Shown: positions 31,231-42,351 of the stretch, in pieces
How the letters are laid out: every line of letters starts with the position of its first letter
Position numbering within the stretch: position 1 is the stretch's first letter
Assembly (NCBI RefSeq): GCF_020360975.1
Contig: NW_025408676.1
Location: 1,736,001 to 1,800,000, forward strand
Source: Hirsutella rhossiliensis
Lineage: Eukaryota; Ascomycota; Sordariomycetes; Hypocreales; Ophiocordycipitaceae
Direction: 5' to 3'
DNA: 64,000 nt
The notes under the pieces: model-generated
Seen by the model: the letters and a program-made list of their open reading frames with translations, nothing else
Database searches by the model: none
Told to the model about the DNA's origin: nothing
Made by a program: the position numbers and the translations under genes

Positions 31231-31513
31231 CCACGACCAAGACTAAGACAAGGAAGCAGCCAAGAGATCAGGTTCAAGAATTGTGCGGCAGCTTTACGGC
31301 GGTTCCACGACGAATATCCCGAGGCACCAGGACCGCCTGTACGATTGGGCAATTGGCAGAATGGCTGCTAGCAGCAGCGGAAGACAGGTGGGCAGAGAGT
31401 CACGACGATGACAACAAGGCTGTCAGCCGTGGGTATGAGCGACGCCGACGGCGACGACACTCGTGAGGAGCCATCTCCACCGTTGGTGTTCGACGGCTTT
31501 AAGGGGGGGGTAG
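31224..31513 (+). other. TRIM internal 3' region and polypurine tract
   Basis: A short plus frame (31221-31466) encodes a basic Lys/Arg/Thr-rich peptide ending RGYERRRRRRHS; I recognise no domain. The segment ends with TTTAAGGGGGGGGTAG, a good polypurine tract, directly before the 3' LTR at 31514. Confidence 0.6.
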
Positions 31514-31580
31514 TGTGACGGCCCAGCACCGTCACACCCCCTTGCATACATGACCCACATGTTGTTGAGCCAACGGCCCA
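31514..31580 (+). repeat. 3' LTR of the TRIM, first piece
   Basis: The first 67 bases match the 5' LTR exactly as far as CCAACGGCCCA. The sequence then changes abruptly to LINE copy B. The LTR resumes at 37021 and again at 38620. Confidence 0.9.
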
Positions 31581-31581
31581 A

Positions 31582-33001
31582 ATGCCAGAGGTGGTGCCCC
31601 TGGCGGATGTGAGGGCGGGTCCAGATCCAGCTAGCCCGTCGCCATCGACGCGTCCGACGCGAGGGATGACGCCCAGCGGACGAGTGCAAGATACGTTGCA
31701 ATCACTGGAAAATGCGTCCGCAAGGGCTTCGAAGCGAATCACGACGCGAACGACGCGAGTCACGTCAGTGGGCAATGATGGCGAAAGAAGCGACGAAGTG
31801 AAGTCACGCAGCAATGTGGAGACCGCCAAATCGATGATGCAGAGAGTCCTGGAGACGCTGGGGAAGATGGGCAGTGAAATGGTGGAGCTGAAACATCGGG
31901 TATCCGAGCAAAACGACATGATCAGGAAGTTGAACGCCACTGTCTACAAGCAAAGCACCATCATTCAAGGACAGGAAGATCTCATCCGAGGCTTGGAGGT
32001 CCAAGTCCAGGAATCAAGGAAGAGTTTCAACGCAAGAGCGATGAGCACGACGCGGAATTAAAACGGGGACATCGGGATCTTCAGAGAGAGTTGCCGCTGT
32101 GAAAGAGCAATTGGCCCAGCTCACGCAGAACCTGAATGCTTCGGGAGGTGACTCTGTCGAGCGGCACTCGAGCAACGTTTGCCGACATTGCGCGTACACT
32201 GCCAGCGAGCCCGCCGACCAGTCTATCCAGCGTAGCTGTCCCAAGAAAGCAGCAGACAGCCAGCGATCCTCTCCACTGTACCATCGACACATCTCGCGTC
32301 AGCGAGTCGAAGAAGAACAACGCGCAAATCGGATCAATTCGCCAGGCCATCGAGACTGAGATGAGAGCGATGAACGGACAAGAGACCTGGAGGTGCGCAG
32401 CAGTCGTGAGAGAGTCCCGGAATGCCGACCGAGTCAAGATCGTCTGCAGAGACGAAGCCGAGCTTCAGATGGTCAAAGAGGCTGCGCAGAAGACAGCCGT
32501 GGAAGGTTCGCGAGTTATGCGAGACCAGCTGTATCCGGTCCGAGTCGACAACGCCAACCGCACAGCAATCCTTGACGCGGAAGGCAACGTTCTGCCTGGA
32601 GCGATCGAGGCCTTGAGTGCCGAAAACAGAGTGACCATTGGCAAGATTTCCTGGTTGAGCAAACGAGAGTCTGGCAAAGCGTACGGATCCATGGTGGTGT
32701 ATGTCACCAAGAAACGCGACGCAGAAAGGCTTCTGGAAGGGTACTAATTTGACCTAGCGGGAGAGTCAGCCACCACCTATGTATTCGAGCCAAGAACGGG
32801 ACCAATCCAATGCTTCAACTGCCAGGAGATCGGTCACAAAGCATATTCATGCAAGAAACAGCGGACATGCGGCAAGTGCGCAAACGTTGGGCATCACCAC
32901 CGGGAATGCACCGCGATTGAACCAAAATGTGTCCCGTGTGGCGGACCGCACGAGTCATTCAGCTGGAAGTGCAGGATGAGGAATCCGAGCAGTGATGCTT
33001 G
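31582..33001 (+). pseudogene. LINE copy B ORF1, frameshifted
   Basis: It starts MPEVVPLADVRAGPDPASPS at the extreme 5' end. One-base losses near 32020 and 32095 and a TAA near 32746 break the frame. The zinc knuckles CFNCQEIGHKAYSCKKQ, CGKCANVGHHHREC and CVPCGGPHESFSWKC are intact, unlike in copy A. The stop overlaps the ORF2 start. Confidence 0.82.
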
Positions 33002-36000
33002 AGTCCCTCCGCATCCTACAGCTGAATGCACACAAGAGTGATGTGGTGCAGCAGAGTCTGATGAACGACGAAGACCTAAAGGATTTTGCCGCACTGGCTA
33101 TATCTGAGCCACATGCGCGCAATATCGACGGAAAGGTGGTGACGAGTCCTACGGGACACCATAACTGGACAAAGATGATACCGACGTGTGTTCGTGATGG
33201 CCTATGGCCGATTCGCAGCATGCTCTGGATCCGAAGTGACCTTGAGGCGGAGCAAGTGCCTGTGCCGTCGGCCGATCTCACAGCAGCGGTACTCCGACTT
33301 GAGGGAAGGGAGGTGATGGTGGTGTCAGTGTATGTGCAAGGAAAGAACGACGAGGCGCTGACGAACGCGATGGAACTATTGCGCGACGTGATCGATCGCT
33401 TCCGCAATGGGACAGGGAGACGTACCGATGTGGTTTGGCGGGGACTTCAACCGCCACGACCTCCTCTGGGGCGGAGATGAAGTGTCAGCGAGCAGACAAG
33501 GGGAGGGCCAGCCCATCATTGACCTGATGGACGACTTTGGTCTTAGCAGCCTTCTCCCGAGAGGAACGAAAACGTGGCAAAGGTCGGACGAGGAGAGCAC
33601 CATCGACTTGGTGCTGGCATCGGCGGAACTGGCGGACGAGTTGACATCCTGCGTGATTCATCCAACAGAGCACGGATCAGACCATAGAGCGATCCAGACG
33701 ACCTTCGACATTCGAGTGCCGGAGCGTACCTTTCCGCAGCGCCTGATGCTCAAGAACGCGCCGTGGATCGCCATCGCAACCAGGGTCGAGGACGAGCTTC
33801 GGCCTCTTCCGTGGACTGTGGGGGTGCAGACGCAGGCGGATCAGCTCATGCGGGTGGTCACCAAGGCGCTTCGAGATCTGACTCCTCGAGCCCAGCCGCC
33901 GCCATACGCGAAGCGATGGTGGACAAAGGACCTGACGCGACTCCGTCGGACGTACACGTATTGGCGCAATCAAGCAAGGGCGCAGCGAAGAGCCGGTCAA
34001 TCGCGTCCGGATCTGGAGCAGCGCGCCAAGGAGGCTGCGAAGGAGTACCACGACAATTTGCGGAGACAAAAGAAGGCCCATTGGGATGACTTCGTCATCG
34101 AAGGAGCAACATCTGGAGGGCTGCCAAGTATCTGAAGCCTGGTACGGAGATGACGGATGACAAGGTGCCCCCGCTGAAGAGAGCCGACGGTTCGATCACC
34201 GAAAGCAAGGGCGAGCAAGCCGAGGAACTCCTGAGCACCTTCTTTCCGCCTCTGCCAACGAGGATCGAGCCGGAGGGTGAACGTCCGCAGAGAGAAGAAA
34301 TAGCCATGCCAGACCTCACCTTGCAAGAGATTGAGGAGAAGGTGATGGCGGCGAAGCCCTGGAAAGCGCCTGGTGAGGATGGCCTTCCTGCGATCGTGTG
34401 GAAGAAGCTCTGGCACGTGGTCAAGCACCGGGTGTGGACGCTCTTCAGCTCATCGTTCCGAGAGGGCGTCGTGCCTCATCAATGGCGAACGGCCAAGATC
34501 ATCCCTCTGAGGAAACCAGATAAAGGAGACTACACCCTGGCCAAGGCGTGGCGACCGATTTCTCTCCTGTCGACGCTTGGCAAGATTCTGGAGGCAGTCG
34601 TCGCGGAACGTATCAGCTATGCAGTCGAGGCTCAAGGGCTTTTGCCCGCGAACCACTTTGGTGCACGGAAGCGCAGGTCCGCAGATCAAGCACTCGTGCT
34701 TCTGCAGGAGCGAATCTACAAGGCCTGGAGAACGGGCAGAGTGCTCAGCCTCATCAGCTTTGACGTCAAAGGCGCATACAACGGAGTGTGCAAAGAGCGA
34801 ATGCTCGAAAGGATGAAAGCCCGAGGCATCCCGAGTCGACTGGTCAATTGGATAGACGCATTCTGCTCGGGACGGACCGCGTCGGTGGTTGTCAACGGGC
34901 ACACATCCGAGCAACAAACCCTGCCGCAGGCCGGCCTACCCCAGGGATCTCCTCTGTCGCCAGTGGCTTATCTTTCTTCAACGCAGACCTGGTGCAAAGA
35001 CGGATCAGTAATAACGGTGGCTCCATCGCCTTCGTGGACGATTACTCTGCCTGGGTCACGGGGCCAACGGCAGAGTCAAACAGAGATGGTATCCAGTCGA
35101 TTATCGATGATGCGCTTGATTGGGAGAAGCGCAGCGGCGCCACATTTGAAGCAGAGAAGACATCCTTCATCCACTTCACACGCATCGCGGAGCGTGACAG
35201 CGACCTGCCTCTCATCATCAAAGGAAACGATGTCAAGCCGAAGAGCAACGTGAAGCTGTTGGGAGTCATCATGGACAAAGCGCTTCGCTTCAAGGAACAC
35301 ATCGCCAGAGCGGCCGCCAAGGGGCTGGCCGCGGCCATGTGCTTGAAACGACTGAAGATGGCTTCGCCACGGATGGCGAGGCAACTGTTCGTCGCGACCG
35401 TGGCGCCAGCCATGGACTATGCCTCAAACGTGGTCGCACGCGTGCGGGGTGAAAGAAGCGGTGTGGATTGGCAGGGCCCAGCGAATCGGAGCCCAGGCTG
35501 TCACGGGAGGCTTCCGCACGGTGGCAACGGCAGTGGCCGAGGCCGAGGCCGGCGTGCAATCGTTCCGAGAACGGCATGCTCAAGCGGCAGCGAAATTCTG
35601 GATAAGGATGCGGACGCTCCCGAAGACGCATCCTCTGACATCGTTGAGGCTCAAACTGAACAGGAGGTATGCGTCGCCAATGCAGAAGCTCGCCTCGGCG
35701 ATGGGAAGAATAGATACCAAGCGCCTGGAAGTCATCCACGAGTTCGCACTGGCGCCGTGGGACGAACGAGTGCAGGCAACGGATGAGACAGACCGAGTGG
35801 AGGTGCTGAAGTCGGATGACCCGGAGGACATCACTATTGCGACGTCCAGCTCGCAAAGGAAAGGCAAGGTCGGGTTGGGAGGCGTCGTTCGGGATGCTTC
35901 CCGCGACAGCGTAGACGAAGTGCTGGCCAGCTACTCCGTCACCTCGGCTCCAGTGATGAGCAGAATGCCTACACAGCAGGACTCGAGGCAATCGCCACGG

Positions 36001-36749
36001 CTCTGAGGTGTGTACCTCTCGGTCTTCATGACCGAGATCTCACGGTTGTGACGAGCAACCGCTCTGTCCTGCAAGTCATCGGGCGGCCACGGCAACAGTC
36101 TGGTCAGTGCACGATACGGGCGATATACGGATCTGTTGAGTATCTGGCGAAAAGAGGCTGCAGAGTCAGACTTCGTTGGGTGCCTGCAAAGAATGAGGAG
36201 TTCACCCTTGGGCCACAGGCCAAAATGCAAGCGAAAAGAGCGACGCGAGACGAGTGCATCGCCGAACCAGCAACGTTTCAAGCAAGATCAACGACGTTAC
36301 GACTGCTGCTCAACGAAAACGCTCGCGTTCGTCAGATCCCGGAAGGGGTTGGAAAGCACTCAAAGCGCATCGATAAGGCATTGCCGGGCAAGCACACCCG
36401 CAAGTTGTACGACGAGCTAACAAGAAAGGAATCCGAAGTGTTGATACAACTTCGAACTGGCAAATCGCGGCTGAATAGCTACCTCTGCAAAATCGGGGCG
36501 GTGGAATCGGATGAGTGCACTTGTGGGCAGTCTGCAGAAACAGTGGAGCATTTCCTCTTTCGATGCAGAAGATGGACGGTACAACGAGAGACCATGCTGC
36601 GATATGCGCGCGGAAAGGTGGGAGACTTGTCTTTCTTCCTAGGAGGCAAGGCAGAGTCAGACGACGACAAGTGGCAACCTGATATTGGGGCTGTGCGTGC
36701 GACGATACAGTTCGCATTGGCGACAAAACGCTTCAGTATGGACCGTTAA
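32995..36749 (+). pseudogene. LINE copy B ORF2: endonuclease, reverse transcriptase, RNase H-like, CCHC
   Basis: The endonuclease from 32995 shifts frame near 33415 and continues with MWFGGDFNRHDLLWGGDE, keeping a GDFN motif. The reverse transcriptase (34150-35253) has FDVKGAYNG and GLPQGSPLSP. A base loss near 34970 moves FVDDYSAW to another frame. Further breaks lie near 35430 and 35945. The RNase H-like part (about 35830-36250) has the same loss of acidic residues as copy A. The CTCGQS...FLFRC knuckle is near 36520-36565. The stop TAA is at 36747. Inactive. Confidence 0.85.
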
Positions 36750-37020
36750 CGGGCCATGTACTGATCAAGAACAACCATACTAACACAACAGCCTTCAACT
36801 TGGCAGACCGCGCTTCAGTCGCTGAAGGTAGGACGCTGAACACTTGGAGAAACTGACCTTCAAGCAGGCCTGTCATGTCACAGCGAACGAGGCTGGAAAC
36901 AGATGGAAAGAAGCGTTGGGCTTTAGGTGAGGAGAAACCATGTATAGTAGGTACGTAGCTTAGCGTAGTGGCTCTATGGGGGAACCCTTCGGGCGTAATA
37001 CAACCAAAAAAAAAAAAAAA

Positions 37021-37046
37021 GGCACACGTACGGAAGGCATATTTAG
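37021..37046 (+). repeat. TRIM 3' LTR, second piece, with LINE target duplication
   Basis: GGCACACGTACGG and GGCATATTTAG continue the LTR after copy B. The last 11 bases, GGCATATTTAG (37036-37046), are duplicated at 38620-38630 around the next LINE. Confidence 0.88.
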
Positions 37047-38619
37047 ATAGGGATCGAAAGGAGGAACAATGCCGCGGAAGAGCAAGAACAGCACCAAGCG
37101 CAACTCGAACCAATTCGAGTTGCTCGATGACGAGGAAGACGGTACGAACGACAATGTGGCCTGTAGCATCGTGGCCAATTCGACAAGCGCGGCCGACGCG
37201 ACAAGGACCAGCGCCCGCGGTCGCCCTCTGAAACCGACGCTGCAATTCGACCCTGAACCGCGCCCATCACGAAAGAAATCCGCCGTCCCGAAAGCGAAAC
37301 CGACGAATGCCGACCCCAATGCCAACGAGGATTCATTGGCGCGAATCGAAGCTCTCCTGAAACGCGTCGAGGAGCGGGCCGAAAGGGCGGAGAAACGCGT
37401 CGAGTCTCTGGAAGAGTTCATTCGAAACGAGCTCTTCCCACGCGTCGCTAGCCCTCCGGAGTCCGCCACCCAAAGGGCGCCTCATCAGCAACAGCAACAG
37501 CACCTGCCACTTTCGCCACCACCTCTCCAGTCCCAGGGCCACTGCCTGGCATTGGCTTAGACGTGAGTCGGGTCCTAGACAGCGACATAAAGGAAGGCAA
37601 CGCCGGCACTATTCGTCGGCGCGCGAACGCTGCCCTCGAGAAGTTGGGTGTGACCTGTCTGGGCGTCAATTCTAAGGAAAAGGGCGTTTTCGGCTTCTCT
37701 TTCGAGAGACGGACGTCGATAAAGTACGGCAGAACGACACCTGGATAAAGACACACTTCGACAAGGGAACGCTATATGGGGAACAGTGGTACCTCTACGG
37801 GTTGATAGAGCCCATCGTGGGGTTGCGACGGATGATATCGGATGCGCCGTGTTTGAGCGGATGAACGGGGTGAAAGTGCACAAGATGCGATGGCTCGGGA
37901 CAGCGTCTGTCGACAAGGAATACCGCTCTCTGGTGGTACACCTGGATAAGAAAGAGGAGGTGGACAGGTTGCTTGCACAACGAACGGTTGAGATGGCGAA
38001 TGGCGAGTGTGCATACACGCGACCATTTGTTCAGGGACTTCAACCAGCGAGATGCTACCGTTGCCACCTCTACGGACACTTGCATTATCGCTGCAAGGCG
38101 CCAGCTCCGATCTGTGGACAGTGCGCCCAACCGGGCCATTCTGCGTCGACTTGCACCTCGGACGTTTTTAAGTGTGCAGCGTGCGGTGGAAAAGGAGCAC
38201 ACAAGGCTACAGATCCTGGGTGCCCGGTATATCGCCGGGAACTCGCCAAGTTACGACCGTCGCCCTACTAACATACATCCTCTGTCTTAACCTTTTCTTT
38301 TCAGCACAAACCTCTACCTATACCTGTGGTTGCCCCACAGCTGGTAGGTTAGCTACACCGGACGGCTAAAGGCAGGTGGACTCTTCGTCAAATGCGGCGG
38401 AGGAGAGTGGTCTGTACCTCATCAGACAGGCTCCAGAATTGGAAAGGGACAGGTCAAGTGAGCAAGAGACGGATTGAAGGATGTAAGAGAAATTCAGGAT
38501 TAGATCGGGACGAATTCCTTGGGCTCGGAACCGAGTATTGGACAGCTCTAGATTAGGCTTAGCGAGTCTGACGCAGTGCCTCTGACTATTGTCAATGGCG
38601 GAATATATTAAAAAAAAAA
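37047..38619 (+). mobile_element. Second, different Tad-like LINE, ORF1 only
   Basis: It is flanked by an exact 11-bp duplication GGCATATTTAG and ends in AATATATTAAAAAAAAAA. The interior has a gag-like ORF1 and a 3' region of about 350 bases, but no endonuclease or reverse transcriptase. It is therefore a non-autonomous, internally deleted LINE of another lineage than copies A and B. Confidence 0.88.
37069..38271 (+). pseudogene. ORF1 of the second LINE, frameshifted
   Basis: The first frame (ATG 37069) has a basic, Ser/Thr-rich N-terminus, a coiled coil (SLARIEALLKRVEERAERAE) and a Gln-rich stretch to 37560. A central segment follows in a second frame (SRVLDSDIKEGNAGTIRRRA). The last frame to 38271 contains a compact domain and three knuckles: CYRCHLYGHLHYRC, CGQCAQPGHSASTC and CAACGGKGAHKATDPGC. 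It is an RNA-binding gag-like protein relic. Confidence 0.8.
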
Positions 38620-38738
38620 GGCATATTTAGGGAGAGGACACCCAGTTGTGTTGTTCTGTTCTCCTTTCTATTCTTCAGAGCAGAATCTTCGTAATAGAGT
38701 CCACAGCCTTCTGGCTCAGTCCGTGACCGTCACAGGCT
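38620..38738 (+). repeat. TRIM 3' LTR, last piece
   Basis: It runs from GGCATATTTAGGGAGAGG to CCGTCACA and matches the end of the 5' LTR throughout. It is followed by GGCTA, the target duplication of the TRIM, and then MFS coding sequence. Confidence 0.92.
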
Positions 38739-38952
38739 ATGTCTGGATCGGCAGCGCGTACCTGCTCGGGAACGCCACCTTCGTGCCGGCCTGGGGCAAG
38801 ATCTCGGACATATTCGGCCGCAAACTCGTCCTCATTAGCGCCGTCGTTATCTTCTGGATCGGCAGCCTGCTGTGCGCTGTCAGCAATAGCATAGGCATGC
38901 TCATCGCCGCGCGCGCCGTCCAGGGCGTCGGCGGCGGCGGCACCATTGTTTT

Positions 38953-39254
38953 TTGAATTGCGCTACCCAAAGGGGGTGTTACCCAAAGGGGGGTGGGGAA
39001 TGGTATTTTGTAAACAGCTTCGATCGAATAGAAAGGCACAAATTGTACGGCCGAAGAAGTAGAAATACACCAATTTGGTTCTTCCCCTTGTAACTTGACG
39101 AGCTCGTCGAGCCATAAGAGAGCCTCCAAGCAGCGGCATTCCGGATGGTCGGCCGGACGCCCGACCGTGAACATCCTATTGATATAGTTGACCGTTCTGA
39201 AAGGTTCCCCGCAAGAGTTCCCATATCCCGCAAACAGGGGTACATATGGCGGTG
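38953..39254. other. Transposon-end motif breaking the MFS gene, then no recognisable gene
   Basis: TTTTGAATTGCGCTACCC begins a G-rich motif with two TACCCAAAGGGGG-type units ending GGGGAATGGTA at 39005. The MFS reading frame ends inside it. A minus frame over 39010-39258 is open but I do not recognise it. Confidence 0.5.
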
Positions 39255-40812
39255 TCACTGGATCGCATAGCCGAGCACCATCTCTCTGACATAAGGTCCC
39301 TCGCAGTCAGCTCGGGACGATACGAAGTGGTCGCCGTTGGCCGGGACTCTGCAACGGTAGAGAGGGACGGATCCCGGTTTCTGTCTGGTGTAGATGTAGC
39401 CGACGGGTCCCAGGGGAAACTGGCCCTCGCATCCAGATTGCTGTGTCAGGAGGGAGTGACCGCCCACCTTACACTCGTAAAGCATGACCGTGTCCGGCTG
39501 CTCATCACGGAACAGACGCCAAGTCGACTCGGAGGTGAATCCGGGGGGCAGCATCCTCGAGGAGGCGACGTGGCCCCGTTTGGGGTTGTAGCCTCTGCGC
39601 AGCACGGTATGGGGCAGGTCCTCGAAGCCGCAGGCGAGCCGGGCAGGGGAGATGTCGTTGCGGTTCGCAAGCGCCCAGGTTGCCCACGCGGACTTGGCCG
39701 AGCCGTCGGCCTTGCGGAGACCGAGCTTGAGGCCGCCCTCGTTGGCATTGTCCTGCATGCGGTGATATATATAACTTTCAATGCCAGGTGTGCCGAGCAC
39801 GTTGCGGAATGTCTGGCACACCGAAGTGTCCTGGGCCGCCTCGCTGGACTGGTCGCCAGAGTTGATTCCGTTCTCGGTGAGCTGGACGGTCCAGGCATGC
39901 GGGTTGCTTGGGTATCTTTGCCTCAACCAACCCAGCAGGATGCCGATGTTACCGAAAGAGACCTTGGGATAATCATCTGCGGAAAAGACGGGACTGAATA
40001 GGTTCGGGGGGTAGGCGTGATAGGCAACCCGCCATTGGCGGTTCCCAGCTCGGGCGGCTAAGCCGTCAAGTACTGTCATGCCGGACAGACGGCCGTGAGC
40101 CGCGTCGTCGAGTTCCTTGCCAAAGAAGTTGTCCAACGAGGTCAGAACCTTGGCAGTCGGCTGCTCGACGACGATGCGGTCGTAGGCGGCGTTGTAGTTG
40201 GACCCGATCTGGTCGAGCCATTGATTCGTGTCACATGGTACGCCCCGGCCGCAGCCAATATTGAACCAGTCGTTGCTGTTGACTTCGTTGTTGATGACAA
40301 AGTCGGCAATACGCCCATGCCCGTGAAGTCCGTCGTAGCGCTGGGCCAGCATGCCGGCGAAGCGTCCAAAGTCGTCGGGATTGTTGGGCACGCAGAAGAT
40401 GTCCATTCCCGGCGCCGCTGGTGAGCAGGGACGGCCCTGGCGTGCCCATTCCGGAGTGCCGTAGAGTATAGCGGTCACGACGAGTCCACGATCGGTCCAG
40501 TCTTTGATGGTCGAGTCCACCTGGGTCGGAATAGTGAAGCAGCGACTGTCGTATTCTTGCTCGTTGGCGGCGCAAGGTAGACTTGATACTCGGCTCCCAT
40601 GACAACCAGAGCAGGTTCATCGACACACCACCAGCGTTGTTGCCGGAAAGTTCATCCTTGTTAGGCCAGAAGTCAGGCTGTATTCCCTTGACGTGATAGT
40701 TGGACCTGGTTGGGTACGGCAGCGGAGACAATCTTGTAACGAGAGCCAAGGCGACGGAAGGGAGCATAAGAGTAAATATCGCTGCCGTGAGGCATTGCAG
40801 CGACCTTGCCAT
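39255..40812 (-). pseudogene. Secreted glycoside hydrolase (clan GH-A-like) with one frameshift
   Basis: The start at 40812 gives a clear signal peptide ([20 protein letters not shown], then ALA). The protein runs to about residue 78 and then needs a one-base correction near 40578 to continue with [20 protein letters not shown]. The barrel domain has [12 protein letters not shown] (acid/base-like Asn-Glu) and [12 protein letters not shown] (nucleophile-like Glu), the spacing of clan A hydrolases. It resembles fungal DUF5722-type proteins. The C-terminus has a Cys-paired module ([40 protein letters not shown]). The substrate is unknown. A sequencing error would make it an intact gene. Confidence 0.65.
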
Positions 40813-41199
40813 AATGCCTAGTAGTCGAAGATGATGCTATTTCGTACAAACAATGATGTCCGCGTAGATGTGCAAGTTAAGAGTAATTAAGAGTAAGGCG
40901 CTGCTGAGAAGCGGGGGGGCCAGCCATCGTAGTGAAAATACGACCCTGCTTATTACTCCGTACCCCGTAAGATACCTGGGTTGCCGCCGAATACGCCGTC
41001 ACAGGAGTAAGCAAAGCTGTAAATTTATGTGCTACAAAGGCTGTGCTTGGAGAGGATTGCAAGCAAGCCAGCAATTCCCCTTATTGAATCGTCATCCAAA
41101 ACGCTCCTGTCCGCTCCTGTGCATATGATCAAATGGCTCAGTTAGAGAAAACCCCATCCCCGTTGTTGCTGACCCATAAGAGAGCCAAATTGTCACATT
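40813..41199. other. Upstream region of the glycoside hydrolase; no gene seen
   Basis: No supported frame. It should hold the promoter of the hydrolase, which reads away to the left. Confidence 0.5.
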
Positions 41200-42351
41200 G
41201 AGAGTTGCTGCAAGCAGGCGAATGTATGACCAGTCAATTCAATACTTCCTGGGCAGTCACAACCTGGCCAGCAAGCCGGGCAGCGTCAGCAGCCCGAGCA
41301 GCCATAGAGCCATCCGTGCGACGCCGGATATCATTGAGATCAAAGGACGCATCAAACATGATGCCATTCAACGTCTTGGCGCGCGAGACGGCGACGTAGG
41401 TGAGGCCAGACTGGAAATCGCGATGGGATATATCGGCAACAACCCATTCAAGCGTAGCACCCGTGCCTTGTGCACAGTGATGCTATATGCGATTGTCAAG
41501 GGAAACTGAGTGCGAGAGCAGGGCATACTACCCTTGATGAAGTCCCGCCAGGAGCGAAAGATGGGCTGGACGTTGGCTAGCTCAGGGTCGTCGAAATAAG
41601 GGGGGCCGGTATAGCGATCGAAGCGGACCATAATGACAAAGGGATGATGAGCTTGAGGATCCTGTACGTGATCCTCATAGGCAAAGTGTCGGATCTCACC
41701 ACGAGGCACGCACGAGGGACAAGTCGGATGTGAAAGCTGATCCCGCAGAGAAGGGGTAAAAGAGGTCTCTGTTACAAAAGAGAGTAAAGAACGTTGGGTG
41801 TCCACTGACCCAGCTTAAATAGCTGTCAGGAGGGACCCTGATATCTGCATACACGGGAACCAAGCATCCTCCTTCCAAACAGGGTCCGCTCGATGCGACA
41901 CAAAGTCATATATGGTCCCCAGTGCACCATTAACAAGGCCAACATCAGTCCAGACGTTCTCAGTCAACATAACTCTTGCCCCAATGCAAATGGGTAACTG
42001 GTTATGTAAGTTGCCAGCAGTCATAGAGTCAGCTTCGGCGGCTTTTGGACCGACATTTGTTGCCCGAACCTGTCTGCAAGGCACAGCTAGGCGTTCCTTA
42101 TGATCCCTGTTGAACTCGCGGACCTGGGCATTCGTTGTGTAGATGCGTACTGCCCCGTCAAAGCACGTAACCTCAGCTAAGGTCAGATTGGCCTGGACGC
42201 GGGTGCAGAGCAGCTCCCAGTCTAGGACAGGAGGAGCATCTATACGTAGGCTCTGAAGAGCAGTGCGAAAAGGAGCCTGCTCTTCGCCCTGCTGACGCAA
42301 CACTTGTCGTAACACAACTGTCTTGTCAAATGCCAGGTAGGCATTGCGGCC
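41200..42351 (-). pseudogene. Helitron PIF1-like helicase, C-terminal part, with a solo LTR inside
   Basis: From 42351 leftward: GRNAYLAFDKTVVLRQVLRQ, WELLCTRVQANLTLAEV, IYTTNAQVREFNRDH, LPICIGARVMLTENVWTDVG and LVNGALGTIYDF. Then comes the solo LTR. The helicase resumes with HHPFVIMVRFDRYTGPPYFD, FPLTIAYSITVHKA and, after a frame change, VSRAKTLNGIMFDASFD. These are motifs V-VI and the accessory domain of PIF1-family helicases, which unwind DNA during rolling-circle Helitron movement. The N-terminal Walker A part is absent. The 42351 end abuts MULE sequence. Confidence 0.82.
41687..41900. repeat. Solo LTR inserted in the Helitron helicase
   Basis: 214 bp starting TGTCGGATCTCACCACGAGG and ending CGATGCGACA. 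An exact 5-bp duplication CAAAG lies at 41682-41686 and 41901-41905. The helicase frame is continuous when it is left out. A second copy of this LTR, split by a Copia element, is at 55019-61031. Confidence 0.9.

Larger units (their letters stand above)
31581..37020 (+). mobile_element. Tad-like LINE retrotransposon, copy B
   Basis: It is 5'-truncated to the ORF1 start region, ends in CTATGGGGGAACCCTTCGG, AATACAACC and 16 A residues. It interrupts the TRIM LTR; sequence after the A tail (GGCACACGTACGG) resumes the LTR, with a short imperfect duplication of the bases around GGCCCA. Apart from indels it is nearly identical to copy A (2180-7669). Confidence 0.9.
30609..38738 (+). mobile_element. 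TRIM-like small LTR retrotransposon, itself inserted by two LINEs
   Basis: The element has a 193-bp LTR starting TGTGACGGCCCAGCACC and ending CCGTCACA, flanked by GGCTA at 30604-30608 and 38739-38743. Its own DNA is 30609-31580 plus 37021-37046 plus 38620-38738. The internal region is only about 710 bp, contains a tandem array and no gag or pol, and ends in a polypurine tract at 31498-31512. Lack of coding capacity and small size fit a terminal-repeat retrotransposon in miniature that needs proteins from elsewhere. Confidence 0.9.
30246..38955 (+). pseudogene. MFS transporter gene broken by a nested transposon insertion
   Basis: Exonic parts are 30246-30608 and 38739-38955. The first has a hydrophilic Glu/Asp-rich N-terminus, then, across a frameshift near 30532, LAALDMTILATAIPTISSHF of transmembrane segment 1. 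The second resumes with GYVWIGSAYLLGNATFVPAW, SDIFGRKLVLISAVVIFWIG (the MFS D-x-x-G-R-K loop) and ARAVQGVGGGG. They meet exactly at a 5-bp GGCTA duplication; removing 30604-38733 or the equivalent restores continuity. The gene also ends early at 38955, where other mobile DNA begins. It resembles the drug:H+ antiporter (DHA, 14-helix) group. Non-functional. Confidence 0.87.

Noticed and set aside
30900..31352. Minus-strand frame with repeated GVFMNRSAAMAWF-type peptide
   Set aside because: It is a by-product of the 45/46-bp tandem array inside the TRIM; unit lengths not divisible by three change the frame.
39246..40001. 251-codon plus-strand frame
   Set aside because: Antisense shadow of the glycoside hydrolase, which has a signal peptide and catalytic motifs on the minus strand.
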